Part shown: positions 16,076 through 25,048 of the stretch, in pieces | How the letters are laid out: each line of letters starts with the position of its first letter | How positions within the stretch are numbered: position 1 is the first letter of the stretch | Origin: Nocardioides luteus | GTDB lineage: Bacteria > Actinomycetota > Actinomycetes > Propionibacteriales > Nocardioidaceae | DNA: 64,000 nucleotides | Direction of reading: 5' to 3' | NCBI RefSeq assembly: GCF_015752315.1 | Contig: NZ_JADOVJ010000001.1 | Span: 1,302,001-1,366,000, forward strand | Translations under genes and position numbers: made by a program | Notes under the pieces: generated by a model | What the model was told of the DNA's origin: nothing | Databases searched by the model: none | What the model saw: only the letters and a program-made list of their open reading frames with translations

Positions 16076-19000
16076 TCTTCCTCCAGGTCACCTTCGATGT
16101 CGAGATAGATCTCCCGCATCGCAGCGACGACCTCGGGGTCGGGTTCCTCCCACAGCCCCCGCTCGGCCGCCTCGTGCAGCCGCTCGACGATGCCGCGCAG
16201 CGCCCACGGGTTCGAGGAGCGCATGAACTCCTGGTTGGTCTCGTCCAGGACGTACTCGCGCGCGAGCTTCTCGTACATCCAGTCCTGCACCACACCGGCG
16301 GTCGCGTCGAAGCCGAAGAGGTAGTCGACGGTCGCGGCCAGCTCGAAGGCGCCCTTGTAGCCGTGGCGCTGCATCGCCGAGATCCAGCGCGGGTTGACCA
16401 CCCGGGCCCGGAAGACACGGTTGGTCTCCTCCTGCAGCGTCCGGGTCTTGATGGCGTCGGGCGAGGTCGAGTCGCCGACGTACGCCTTCGGATCCGAACC
16501 GGTCAGCGCGCGGACGGTGGCGACCATGCCGCCGTGGTACTGGAAGTAGTCGTCGGAGTCGGCGATGTCGTGCTCGGCGGAGTCGACGTTCTTGGCGGCG
16601 ACCTTGATCCGGCGGTAGTTGGCGCGCATGTCGTCGGCCGCCGGGGCGCCGTCGAGGTCGCGGCCGTAGGCGAAGCCGCCCCAGGCTGCGTACACGTCGG
16701 CGAGGTCCTGGTCGGAGCGCCAGTTGCCAGCCTCGATCACCTGCAGGATCCCGGCGCCGTACGAGCCGGGCTTGGAGCCGAAGATCCGGGACGTCGCGCG
16801 GCGCTGGTCGCCGTGCTCGGCGAGGTCCTCGAGGGTGTGCGCCCGGACGAAGTTGTCCTCGGCCGGCTCGTCCAGGTCGGCCACCATCCGGACCGCGTCG
16901 TCGAGCATCGAGACGACGTGCGGGAACGCGTCGCGGAAGAAGCCGGAGATGCGTACGGTCACGTCGATGCGGGGCCGGCCGAGCTCGGCCAGCGGGATGA
17001 CGTCGAGGTGGGTGATGCGGCGGGAGGCCTCGTCCCACTCGGGACGCACCCCGAGCAGCGCGAGCACCTCGGCGACGTCGTCGCCGGACGTACGCATCGC
17101 ACTCGTGCCCCACACGGAGAGCCCGACCGACGTCGGGTAGTCGCCGGTCTCGTCGAGGTAGCGCTGCAGCAGCGAGTCGGCCATCGCCTGCCCGGTCTGC
17201 CACGCCAGCCGGCTCGGGACCGCGCGCGGGTCGACGGTGTAGAAGTTGCGCCCCGTCGGAAGTACGTTGACGAGCCCCCGCAGCGGCGAGCCCGACGGCC
17301 CCGCGGGGACGAAGCCACCGTCCAGGGCGTGCAGCACCGCGGACAGCTCGTCGGTGGTCTTCGCCAGCCGGGGCACGACCTCGGTCGCGGCGAAGGCGAG
17401 CACCTGCTGGACAGCCGGGTCGTCGTGGAGCGTCTCGGCGACCGCCGGGTCCCAGCCGGCCGCGTCCATCCGCTGCACCAGGTCGCGCGCCTGGGTCTCG
17501 ATCTCGTCGACGGCGCGGGTGTCCGCACCCTCCTTGAGGCCGAGCGCCGCCCGCAGACCGGGCACGGCCCCGCCGACGCCACCCCACACCTGCGCGGCGC
17601 GCAGGATGGAGAGGACCAGGTTGACCCGCGCCTCGCCCTCGGGGGTGCCGCCGAGCACGTGCAGGCCGTCGCGGATCTGGGCGTCCTTGATCTCGCAGAG
17701 CCAGCCGTCGATGTGGAGCATGAAGTCGTCGAAGTCGTCGTCCTCGGGGCGCTCCTCCATGCCGAGGTCGCGGTGGAGCTCGGCGGCCTTCATCAGCTGC
17801 CAGATCTCGCCGCGGATGGCGGGCAGCTTGGCCGGGTCCATGGAGGAGATCCGGTCGTACTCCTCCATCAGCGACTCCAGCCGGGCGATGTCGCCGTAGG
17901 ACTCCGCGCGGGCCATCGGCGGCACCAGGTGGTCGATGATCGTGGCGTGCGCCCGGCGCTTGGCCTGGGCGCCCTCGCCCGGGTCGTTGACCAGGAACGG
18001 GTAGATCAGCGGCATGTTGCCGATGGCCGCATCCGGGCCGCATGACGCCGACAGCGCTGCGTTCTTGCCCGGCAGCCACTCCATCGAGCCGTGCTTGCCG
18101 AGGTGGACGACGGCGTCGGCGCGGAAGCCGTGCTCGAGCCAGCGGTAGGCGCCCAGATAGTGGTGCGAGGGCGGCAGGTCGGGGTCGTGGTAGATCGCGA
18201 CCGGGTTCTCGCCGAACCCGCGCGGCGGCTGGATCAGGATGACGATGTTGCCGGCCTGGAGCGTGGCCAGCACGAGCTCGCCGGAGTCGTTGACGAAGAG
18301 CTCGCCCGGCGTCGGGCCCCAGGTCTCGACCATCTGCTCGCGCAGGTCGGCGGGGAGATCGGCGGTCCACGCGTCGTAGTCGGCCTTGGAGATGCGGACG
18401 TGGGCGTCGGTGAGCTGGGCGTTGGTCAGCCACTCCTCGTCCTGGCCGCCGGCCGCGATCAGCGCGTGGATCAGCGCGTCGCCGGCAGCGGTGTCGCCCT
18501 CCTCGGTGGCGACGGAGTCGAGGATGCGTACGACCTCGTTGTTCTGGCCCAGGTCGTAGCCCTCCTCACGGAGCCGGCGCAGCATCCGGATCGCGGAGAC
18601 CGGGGTGTCCAGGCCGACCGCGTTGCCGATGCGGGCGTGCTTGGTGGGGTAGGCGGAGAGCACCAGCGCGAGGCGCTTCTCGGGGTTGGGGGTGTGGCGG
18701 AGCCGGGCGTGATTGACCGCGATCCGGGCCACGCGCGCGGCCCGCTCGGGGTCGGCGACGTAGTGGGGGAGCCCCTGCTCGTCGAGCTCCTTGAAGGAGA
18801 ACGGAGCGGTGATGATCCGGCCGTCGAACTCCGGGATCGCGATCTGGTTGGCCGAGTCGAGCGGCGTCACACCGTCGTCGGAGGCCTCCCACTCCGCGCG
18901 CGAGCTGGTCAGGCAGAGGCCCTGGAGCACAGGGATGTCCAGCGCCGCCATCCGCTCGACGTCCCAGGCCTCGTCCTCACCGCCGGCGGAGGCGGACGCG

Positions 19001-19677
19001 GGCACGGACCCGCCGGCCGCGAGCACGGTCACGATCAGCGCGTCGAGGGTGCCGAGCGCCTCGTAGAGGTCGTCGGGGGCCGAGCGGAGCGAGCCCGCGA
19101 AGACGGGTACGCCGGTGGCCGCGCCGGTCGCGTCGATGGCGTCGGCGAGCGCGTGCGCGAACGCGGTGTTCCCGCTGGTCTCGTGGGCGCGGTAGTAGAG
19201 GACGCCGATGCGCGGTCGGGTGTCGTCGGCCTGCGAAGGCCGCTCCGCGAACCCCCAGGCCGGCACCTCCGCCGGCGGCTCGAACCCGAACCCGGTCAGC
19301 AGGACCGTGTCGGAGAGGAACGCGTGCAGCTGGGCGAGGTTGGCCGGCCCGCCCTCGGCGAGGTAGCGGTGGGCCTCCGCGGCGACGCCCATCGGGACCG
19401 TGGAGTGCTCCATCAGCTCGGCGCTCGGCTGCTGCTCGCCGCCGAGGACCACCACCGGGGTGCCGCGCTCCTTGACGGCGCTCAGGCCGTCCCACAGGTC
19501 GGTGGGGGAGCCGAGGAGCCGGAAGACCACCAGGTCGGCGTCGGCGACGACGGTCTCGAGGTCGGTCGCCCGCGACGGGTTCGCCCAGGCGTAGTCGGCT
19601 CCGCTGGCACGGGCCGAGAGCAGGTCGGTGTCCGAGGTGGACAGAAGGGCGATGCGTACGCGTGCAGGGTCGGCCAT
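16072..19677 (-). CDS. cobN: Cobaltochelatase subunit CobN
   Basis: 1201 residues, normal for CobN. Recognisable blocks include VLGGEQQPSAELMEHSTVPMG-type sequence near residue 80, KRLALVLSAYPTKHARIGNAVGLDTP near 345, AVVHLGKHGSMEWLPGKNAAL near 535, and RNFYTVDPRAVPSRLAW near 815. It is the large porphyrin-binding subunit that inserts cobalt into hydrogenobyrinate a,c-diamide. The ATPase/VWA subunit at 1436-3553 would be its partner, encoded in a different riboswitch-controlled operon. It is the first gene of the cobN-cobF-cobQ-cobK operon, with a CTAGGAGGA ribosome site. Confidence 0.96.
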   Translation of the reverse strand: MADPARVRIALLSTSDTDLLSARASGADYAWANPSRATDLETVVADADLVVFRLLGSPTDLWDGLSAVKERGTPVVVLGGEQQPSAELMEHSTVPMGVAAEAHRYLAEGGPANLAQLHAFLSDTVLLTGFGFEPPAEVPAWGFAERPSQADDTRPRIGVLYYRAHETSGNTAFAHALADAIDATGAATGVPVFAGSLRSAPDDLYEALGTLDALIVTVLAAGGSVPASASAGGEDEAWDVERMAALDIPVLQGLCLTSSRAEWEASDDGVTPLDSANQIAIPEFDGRIITAPFSFKELDEQGLPHYVADPERAARVARIAVNHARLRHTPNPEKRLALVLSAYPTKHARIGNAVGLDTPVSAIRMLRRLREEGYDLGQNNEVVRILDSVATEEGDTAAGDALIHALIAAGGQDEEWLTNAQLTDAHVRISKADYDAWTADLPADLREQMVETWGPTPGELFVNDSGELVLATLQAGNIVILIQPPRGFGENPVAIYHDPDLPPSHHYLGAYRWLEHGFRADAVVHLGKHGSMEWLPGKNAALSASCGPDAAIGNMPLIYPFLVNDPGEGAQAKRRAHATIIDHLVPPMARAESYGDIARLESLMEEYDRISSMDPAKLPAIRGEIWQLMKAAELHRDLGMEERPEDDDFDDFMLHIDGWLCEIKDAQIRDGLHVLGGTPEGEARVNLVLSILRAAQVWGGVGGAVPGLRAALGLKEGADTRAVDEIETQARDLVQRMDAAGWDPAVAETLHDDPAVQQVLAFAATEVVPRLAKTTDELSAVLHALDGGFVPAGPSGSPLRGLVNVLPTGRNFYTVDPRAVPSRLAWQTGQAMADSLLQRYLDETGDYPTSVGLSVWGTSAMRTSGDDVAEVLALLGVRPEWDEASRRITHLDVIPLAELGRPRIDVTVRISGFFRDAFPHVVSMLDDAVRMVADLDEPAEDNFVRAHTLEDLAEHGDQRRATSRIFGSKPGSYGAGILQVIEAGNWRSDQDLADVYAAWGGFAYGRDLDGAPAADDMRANYRRIKVAAKNVDSAEHDIADSDDYFQYHGGMVATVRALTGSDPKAYVGDSTSPDAIKTRTLQEETNRVFRARVVNPRWISAMQRHGYKGAFELAATVDYLFGFDATAGVVQDWMYEKLAREYVLDETNQEFMRSSNPWALRGIVERLHEAAERGLWEEPDPEVVAAMREIYLDIEGDLEEE

Positions 19678-19689
19678 GCCGGGGTCCTC

Positions 19690-19824
19690 CTAGGGGTTCT
19701 CGCCCCGTCGATCGGTCGGATGCCCGCGGCCAGTGTCTGGCTGTGCCCGTGCCCAGCGTCGGAACGGACGTCACAGTGGCGGAACCGCCCCGGACTCTCA
19801 CCGGGTTCCTGCGCCACGAGCGTG
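19690..19824 (-). ncRNA. Cobalamin riboswitch before cobN
   Basis: On the minus strand the leader contains GAACCCGGTGAGAGTCCGG, GGTTCCGCCACTGTGACG and the end box GCCAGACACTGGCC (19727-19740), followed by the cobN ribosome site within 50 nt. The short spacing suggests control of translation initiation. It should shut down cobN-cobF-cobQ-cobK and the last gene when B12 is abundant. Confidence 0.88.
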
Positions 19825-19829
19825 CTCGC

Positions 19830-19835
19830 AGCCTA
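19830..19835 (-). promoter_or_regulatory. -10 box of the cobN transcript, overlapping the acetyltransferase stop codon
   Basis: TAGGCT on the minus strand (19835-19830) begins with the TAG stop codon of the upstream acetyltransferase gene. A start about 6-7 nt later would place the 5' end at the riboswitch boundary. Confidence 0.5.
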
Positions 19836-20393
19836 CCCCGCCCGGTGCGCGAGCCAGGTCTCGCGGGTGATCTCGTACTCGACCTCGCCGTCGGCATGTC
19901 CGAGGAGCGGTTCCTCGAAGTCCTGGTGGAAGGCGCGCACGAAGCTCATCCCGACCGACGCCATCGTGGCCCGCGAGGGCTCGTTGACGGCCATCGTCTG
20001 CGCGATCACCCGGTCGAAGCCGAGGTCCTCGAAGGCGTGCCGGAGCAGCTCGAGCGACCCCTCCTTCGCGTAACCCTTGCGCCAGTGTCGCTGCGGCAGC
20101 CGGTAGCCCAGCTCGGCGGCATCGGTCCGGGGCGGGGCGTCGGGCGGCTCGAGCATGTAGAGCCCGACGGCCTCACCCGCTGCGTACCCGATCCACTTGC
20201 CCTGCGCCTCGGTCTCCTTGGCCGCCCGGATCCAGGTGTGCATCCGCTCCTCGGTCTCCGCGGGCGTGAGTGCCCGGGTGAACAGGTAGCGCAGCACCAC
20301 CGGATCGGAGTTGAGGTCGATCAGGAACGGCAGATGCTCCTCGCTCAGCGGGACCAGGTCGAGGCGCTCGGTGCGCAGTCGGGCTTGCGGCAT
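19833..20393 (-). CDS. GNAT-family N-acetyltransferase
   Basis: 186 residues, starting MPQARLRTERLDLVPLSEEH; an in-frame upstream start at 20429 is less likely. It resembles RimJ-type acetyltransferases: LRTERLDLVPL start, then the acetyl-CoA loop LPQRHWRKGYAKEGSLELLRHAF near residue 110 and VNEPSRATMASVGM. The substrate is not predictable. TAACGT lies 7 nt before the ATG, suggesting a leaderless transcript. Confidence 0.82.
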   Translation of the reverse strand: MPQARLRTERLDLVPLSEEHLPFLIDLNSDPVVLRYLFTRALTPAETEERMHTWIRAAKETEAQGKWIGYAAGEAVGLYMLEPPDAPPRTDAAELGYRLPQRHWRKGYAKEGSLELLRHAFEDLGFDRVIAQTMAVNEPSRATMASVGMSFVRAFHQDFEEPLLGHADGEVEYEITRETWLAHRAG

Positions 20394-20442
20394 GGGCGAG
20401 ACGTTAGCCAGGACGTACGCCGCCGGCACCTGGTTTCTACGC

Positions 20443-20469
20443 AGGTCGAGCCGCGAGCGCCAGCGAGAC
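20443..20469. repeat. Fragment of the REP-like repeat
   Basis: GGTCGAGCCGCGAGCGCCAG followed by CGAGA matches the tail and stem of repeat copy B (5520-5544) but stops before the conserved GTGTCGAGACC head. It ends 3 bp from the pcaL stop codon. It is a truncated or decaying copy. Confidence 0.7.
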
Positions 20470-20471
20470 GG

Positions 20472-21623
20472 TCATTCGTTCAGCACCCGGTTGGCGACGG
20501 CGAACGCGGTGTTGGCGGCGGGTACGCCGACGTAGATCGAGGTCTGCAGGAGCACCTCGACGATCTCCTCACGGGTGAGCCCGTTGGTGAGGGCGGCGCG
20601 GAGGTGGAACTCGAGCTCCTCGAAGTGGCGCCCCGCGACGAGGGCGGTGAGGACGCCGATCGAGCGGTCGCGGCGGGCGAGGCCGGGGCGGGTCCAGATC
20701 GTGCCCCAGGCATAGCGGGTGATCAGGTCCTGGTAGTCGCGGTTGATGTCGGTGATCGCGGCGGTGGCGCGGTCGACGTGGGCGTCGCCGAGCACCTGGC
20801 GGCGTACGTTCATCCCGGCCGCGTAGGCCGGGTCGGCCGCGGTCACGTGGGCGGTGATCAGGCTGGAGACGGCGTGCGGTGCCTCGGCGGGGGCGAGGTG
20901 GCCGACGGCGTCGAGGGTGACGAGTCGCCCGTCGCGCACCCCGACGGCGACCTCCTCCAGCGAGGCGGGCGGGGTCGGGGCGTCGTCGACACCCGCGATC
21001 GCCAGGACCGGCGCAGTGATCTCGGCGAGCCGCCCGCGCACGTCGTACGCCGCCAGCGCATCACACACGAGCGCGTAGCTCTCCGCGTCGGCGTCGCGCA
21101 GGGAGTGGAGCAGGGCGCCGCCCCGCGCGGGCTCGCGCTCGAGGAAGCCGGGGGAGAACCAGCGCTGGGTGGAGCCGGCGATCTGGGAGGCGGTGCCGGC
21201 GCTGCGTACGGTCGTGGCGCGGTCGTTCCAGCCGTCGGGCTCGCCGATCTTGGCGCCGGTGTTGGTGAGCACGGCGGCGCTCACCCGGGCGGGCGCGTCG
21301 AGCAGGAGCTGGAGGCCGACGGCGCCGCCGACCGAGTCGCCGGCGTAGGCGAACGTGCCGTGGCGCTCGCCGCGGTCGGTGAGGACCCGGTCGACGCAGG
21401 CGAGCACGCCGGCGGCGAGATCGGCCATCGAGAACGCGTCGGTGGTCGGTGCCCCGTGGCCGTGGCCCGGGAGCTCCCAGCCGATGACGTGGAAGCGGTC
21501 CGCGAGCAGCTCGGCCGTGGCGGACCAGAGCGCGGTGACCGAGGTGCCCAGCGACGGGCCGACGACCAGCACCGGCTTGCTCGGGTCTCCGGCCAGCTCG
21601 ACAGGGGTGATCCTCGGCGTCAT
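20472..21623 (-). CDS. pcaL: PcaL: 3-oxoadipate enol-lactonase fused to 4-carboxymuconolactone decarboxylase
   Basis: 383 residues. Residues 1 to about 255 are an alpha/beta hydrolase (PcaD) with the nucleophile motif YAGDSVGGAVG near residue 95 and a late GHLAPAEAPH histidine. From about 260 on is a carboxymuconolactone decarboxylase domain (PcaC; GMNVRRQVLGDAHVDRA, then LTREEIVEVLLQTSIYVGVPAANTA). It performs two successive steps of the beta-ketoadipate pathway; the fusion is a known actinobacterial arrangement. Its ATG overlaps the pcaB stop by one base. The CoA transferase and thiolase genes are not in the window. Confidence 0.93.
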   Translation of the reverse strand: MTPRITPVELAGDPSKPVLVVGPSLGTSVTALWSATAELLADRFHVIGWELPGHGHGAPTTDAFSMADLAAGVLACVDRVLTDRGERHGTFAYAGDSVGGAVGLQLLLDAPARVSAAVLTNTGAKIGEPDGWNDRATTVRSAGTASQIAGSTQRWFSPGFLEREPARGGALLHSLRDADAESYALVCDALAAYDVRGRLAEITAPVLAIAGVDDAPTPPASLEEVAVGVRDGRLVTLDAVGHLAPAEAPHAVSSLITAHVTAADPAYAAGMNVRRQVLGDAHVDRATAAITDINRDYQDLITRYAWGTIWTRPGLARRDRSIGVLTALVAGRHFEELEFHLRAALTNGLTREEIVEVLLQTSIYVGVPAANTAFAVANRVLNE

Positions 21624-22879
21624 CACAGGTCCTTCCAGAGTTCGTGGGCGCGGGCGACCGCGGAGTCGATGAGGGCGTCGGTGGCCCCGAGATAGTCGTC
21701 GAGACCTGCGGCTGCCTCGGAGCCGGCCAGGATCTCGCCCCCCACGAACCCGGTCAGCGACCGCTGCTCGGCCAGCAGGTCCGCACCCGCGGCCTCGGCG
21801 GTGGCGCGCATCCGGGCGGCGTCGACGCGGAGCCCGGCGAGCAGCTCGGTGGTCTGCGAGGCGGCGACGACGCTGCGCCGGGCCAGGGTCTGCAGGGTCT
21901 CCCACTCGACGTGCCAGGCGCCGTCGGGGCGCTCGTCGACGTAGCTCGCCGCGGCGGTGTGGAGCGTCGCGGCCAGCGGGGGAGCGGCCAGCGCGTGGCG
22001 GCGGACGAGGACCGAGAGCACCGGGTTGGACTTGTGCGGCATCGTCGAGGAGCCGCCGCGCCCCTCGCCCGCCGGCTCGGCGAGCTCGCCGATCTCGGGG
22101 CGGGTGAGCAGGGTGATGTCGGTGGCGATCCGGCCCCAGGCGTCGGCCGCAGTCACCAGCGCGTCGCCGGCTGCGGTCAGCGGGGCACGGGTGGTGTGCC
22201 AGGGCGCCCGCGGGGTCAGTCCGAGGGCGGTCGCGGTGGCGTCGGCCGCGGTCTGCGCCGCGCCGACCGGGTCGGCCAGACCCCGGAGCCGGGCCAGCCC
22301 GACGACCGCGGCCAGGGTGCCGGCCGCGCCGCCGATCTGGGCGGGCAGCGACGTCCGCGCGCGACGGAGCGCCTCGGCGGCATCGGCCAGGCCGGCGAGC
22401 CAGGTCGCGGCCTTGAGGCCGAAGGTGACCGGCACCGCGTGCTGGGTCAGGGTGCGGCCCGACATCACGGTGGCGCGGTGCTCCCGGGCAAGACCCACCA
22501 ACGAGGCGGCCTGCGCCGCGAGCTCGTCCTCGACCCGGTCGAGCACGTCGCGCAGGCAGAGCACGAGCGCGGTGTCGACGACGTCCTGGCTGGTCAGGCC
22601 CTTGTGGAGCCACCGGGCGGCCTCACCGTCGAGCCGGCCCCGCAGGAGCTTCACCAGGCCGATGACCGGGTTGCCGCCGGCCTCGGCGCCCTCAGCCAGC
22701 CCCGGAACATCGGCCCCGGAGACCAGGCCGGCCAGCGGCGTACGCGCCTCCTCGGGGGCGATCCCCGAGGACGCGGTCGCGGCCAGCCAGGTCTCCTCGA
22801 CCCGAACCATCGCGGCGAGATAGGCCGCCTCGGAGAAGAGATCCCCGGCGCGCTCCTCGCCTGGCCACAGCAGCGACAT
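21623..22879 (-). CDS. pcaB: 3-carboxy-cis,cis-muconate cycloisomerase PcaB
   Basis: 418 residues of the fumarase/aspartase superfamily, with the signature GGSSTMPHKSNP near residue 260 and TSQDVVDTALVLCLRDVL near residue 95. It lactonises the ring-cleavage product made by PcaHG. It sits 8 bp downstream of pcaG in the operon and overlaps pcaL by one base. Confidence 0.94.
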   Translation of the reverse strand: MSLLWPGEERAGDLFSEAAYLAAMVRVEETWLAATASSGIAPEEARTPLAGLVSGADVPGLAEGAEAGGNPVIGLVKLLRGRLDGEAARWLHKGLTSQDVVDTALVLCLRDVLDRVEDELAAQAASLVGLAREHRATVMSGRTLTQHAVPVTFGLKAATWLAGLADAAEALRRARTSLPAQIGGAAGTLAAVVGLARLRGLADPVGAAQTAADATATALGLTPRAPWHTTRAPLTAAGDALVTAADAWGRIATDITLLTRPEIGELAEPAGEGRGGSSTMPHKSNPVLSVLVRRHALAAPPLAATLHTAAASYVDERPDGAWHVEWETLQTLARRSVVAASQTTELLAGLRVDAARMRATAEAAGADLLAEQRSLTGFVGGEILAGSEAAAGLDDYLGATDALIDSAVARAHELWKDL

Positions 22880-22887
22880 TCGACTCC

Positions 22888-23439
22888 TCAGCCGTAGTTG
22901 AGAAAGGTGGTCTCGCGGTCGCCCTGGAGGTGGATGTCGAACCGCAACCCGGTTGCGTCCGCGGTGGCCACCAGCGTCGCACGCTCGTCCTCGGACAGCG
23001 ACACCAGCAGGGGGTCGCCGGCGTTGGCGGGGTGCTTGGGCAGGTAGATCCGGGTCTGCAGCTTGTCGAGCAGGCCACGGGCGAAGACGGTGAGGGCGAA
23101 GAACGGCGCCGCCCCTTCCGCGGACGGACCCGGGAGCACCGTCGAGAAGGTGTAGTGGCCGTTCAGGTCGGTGTCGGCGCGGCCCCAGCCGGTGAAGGTC
23201 CAGCCGTCGCGGTGCAGCGACCCCTCGGCCTGTGGCACGTTGCCCTCGGCGTCGGTCTGCCAGATCTCGAGGAGCGCGTCGGGGATCGGGTTGCCGGCGC
23301 CGTCGTAGACCCAGCCGTGCAGCCGGATCGAGCCCGGGCTGCCCGGCGGGACCAGGTCGGCGTCGCCCTCGTAGGGGAGCGCGTAGCCGAAGAAGGGGCC
23401 GATCGTCTGGCCCGGCGTCGGGAGCGGAGAGGTGGTCAC
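22888..23439 (-). CDS. pcaG: Protocatechuate 3,4-dioxygenase alpha subunit PcaG
   Basis: 183 residues. I choose the GTG at 23439 (VTTSPLPTPGQTIGPFFGYAL), which overlaps the pcaH stop by 4 nt. An intradiol dioxygenase fold is visible: SIRLHGWVYDGAGNPIPDALLEIWQ, and HYTFSTVLPGP. The alpha subunit lacks the metal-binding His pair present in PcaH, as expected. Confidence 0.93.
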   Translation of the reverse strand: MTTSPLPTPGQTIGPFFGYALPYEGDADLVPPGSPGSIRLHGWVYDGAGNPIPDALLEIWQTDAEGNVPQAEGSLHRDGWTFTGWGRADTDLNGHYTFSTVLPGPSAEGAAPFFALTVFARGLLDKLQTRIYLPKHPANAGDPLLVSLSEDERATLVATADATGLRFDIHLQGDRETTFLNYG

Positions 23440-24212
23440 AGGTCGCCCTCCTCGGGCTCGGTCCAGGTGCGGCTCGGGCCGGTCAGGACGATGTCCCAGC
23501 TGTAGCCCATCGAGTACTCGGGGATGGTGAGGTCGTGGTCGTACGTCGCCACCAGCGCGTCCCGGTCCTTCTGCGAGGTGATCGACTGGTAGATCGGGTC
23601 GAGCGCGAAGAGCGGGTCGCTGGGGAAGTACATCTGCGTGATCAGCCGCTGCGTGAACGCGCGCCCGAAGAGCGAGAAGTGGATGTGCGCCGGCCGCCAG
23701 GCGTTGATGTGGTTGCCCCACGGGTAGGGGCCGGGCTTGATCGTCTGGAACCGGTAGCGCCCCTCGGAGTCGGTGATGCAGCGGCCCACGCCGGTGAAGT
23801 TGGGGTCGAGCGGTGCCGGGTGCTGCTCGTGCTTGTGGATGTAGCGGCCGGCGGAGTTGGCCTGCCAGATCTCGACGAGCTGGTTCCGTACGGGGCGGCC
23901 CTCGCCGTCGAGGACCCGGCCGCTGACCGTGATCCGCTCGCCGATCGGCTCGCCGCTGCCGGCGATGGTCAGGTCGGCCTCGAGCGGGTCCACGTCGGTG
24001 TGCCCGAAGCACGGCGACCACAGCTCGATGGTCTCGGGGTCGGCATGGCGCGGGTCCTTGGTGGGGTGGCGCAGCATGCTGGACCGGTAGGGCGGGTAGT
24101 CCAGCAGCGGCTGACGTACGTTCTGGCCCGCTGCGTCCGCCTCGATCTTGGCGATCTCGGCCGAGAGGTCCGCCTGGGTCTCGACTGGTTGTTTCCTGGT
24201 GGGCGCTGTCAC
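23436..24212 (-). CDS. pcaH: Protocatechuate 3,4-dioxygenase beta subunit PcaH
   Basis: 258 residues from a GTG at 24212 (VTAPTRKQPVETQ). No in-frame ATG gives full length. The iron ligands are visible as the Tyr in NSAGRYIHK, the Tyr in KPGPYPWGN and the two His of RPAHIHFSLFG. It opens the protocatechuate ring between the hydroxylated carbons. It is the first gene of pcaH-pcaG-pcaB-pcaL, divergent from the IclR regulator 72 bp away. Confidence 0.93.
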   Translation of the reverse strand: MTAPTRKQPVETQADLSAEIAKIEADAAGQNVRQPLLDYPPYRSSMLRHPTKDPRHADPETIELWSPCFGHTDVDPLEADLTIAGSGEPIGERITVSGRVLDGEGRPVRNQLVEIWQANSAGRYIHKHEQHPAPLDPNFTGVGRCITDSEGRYRFQTIKPGPYPWGNHINAWRPAHIHFSLFGRAFTQRLITQMYFPSDPLFALDPIYQSITSQKDRDALVATYDHDLTIPEYSMGYSWDIVLTGPSRTWTEPEEGDL

Positions 24213-24250
24213 ATTCCGAACGCTAGGTGGGGGAGACGTACGATGAAAGC

Positions 24251-24262
24251 GCGGACTTCCGC
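24251..24262. promoter_or_regulatory. Candidate operator of the IclR-type pca regulator
   Basis: The perfect inverted repeat GCGGA-CT-TCCGC lies in the 72-bp gap between pcaH and the divergent regulator. IclR proteins bind short palindromes of this kind. No binding evidence is available from sequence alone. Confidence 0.45.
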
Positions 24263-24284
24263 TGAGCGAAAGTAGGTGGGTCGA

Positions 24285-25028
24285 ATGGCAGGTGGCAGCG
24301 GAGGGCGGACGGTCGCCTCGCGCGTCCTCGGTCTCATCGGCGCCTTCGACGCGTCCCACCGGCGGCTGACGCTGAGCGAGCTCGCGACCCGGGCCGACGT
24401 CTCGCTCCCGACCGCCCACCGCCTGGTCGCCGAGCTGGTCGACTGGGGTGCCCTGGTGCGGGAGGAGGACGGCACCTACGCCGTCGGCCGGCGGCTGTGG
24501 GACGCCGGCCTGCTCGCCCCGGTCGCCACCGACCTGCGCTCGGTCGCGGCGCCGTTCCTCCACGACCTCTACGGCGCGACGCTGGAGACGGTCCACCTGG
24601 CCGTGCGCGAGGACGACCACGTCCTCTATCTCGAGACGCTGCGCGGCACCCGCAACGTACCCATCGTCTCCTCCGTCGGCTCCCGCCTGCCGATGTACTC
24701 CACCGGTGTCGGCAAGGTCCTCCTGGCCCATGCGCCCGAGGACGTACGCAACCGGGTGCTGTCCGCCCCGCTCAAGCCGTTCACCCGCCACACCATCACC
24801 ACGCCCGGGCTGCTGCGCCGCCAGCTCGACCGGGTGCTCGCCGAGGGCTATGCCACCACCGCCGAGGAGATGACTCTCGGCGCCTGCTCGGTCGCGGTCC
24901 CGATCACCACCTCGTCCGGAGTCGTGGGCTCCCTCGGCATCGTCGTCTCCGATCTCCGCCGCAACCGGCTCCGCCTCGTCTCCGCGCTGAAGGTCGCCGC
25001 CCAGGGCGTCTCCCGCGGACTCGGATGA
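24285..25028 (+). CDS. IclR-family transcriptional regulator, likely controlling the pca operon
   Basis: 247 residues from ATG 24285 behind AGGTGGG. The N-terminal winged helix is GRTVASRVLGLIGAFDASHRRLTLSELATRADVSLPTAHRLVAEL. The C-terminal IclR effector domain includes YSTGVGKVLLAHAP and EEMTLGACSVAVPI. Its position facing pcaH makes it the probable PcaR-type regulator responding to a pathway intermediate. The stop overlaps an alternative cobT ATG, but cobT probably starts at 25061 from its own promoter. Confidence 0.88.
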   Translation: MAGGSGGRTVASRVLGLIGAFDASHRRLTLSELATRADVSLPTAHRLVAELVDWGALVREEDGTYAVGRRLWDAGLLAPVATDLRSVAAPFLHDLYGATLETVHLAVREDDHVLYLETLRGTRNVPIVSSVGSRLPMYSTGVGKVLLAHAPEDVRNRVLSAPLKPFTRHTITTPGLLRRQLDRVLAEGYATTAEEMTLGACSVAVPITTSSGVVGSLGIVVSDLRRNRLRLVSALKVAAQGVSRGLG

Positions 25029-25048
25029 AGCCGCAGAGCGGGGTGGGG

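Noticed and set aside
16174..18045. A 623-codon plus-strand open frame inside cobN
   Set aside because: It is antisense to the conserved CobN core, with only biased composition and no domain.
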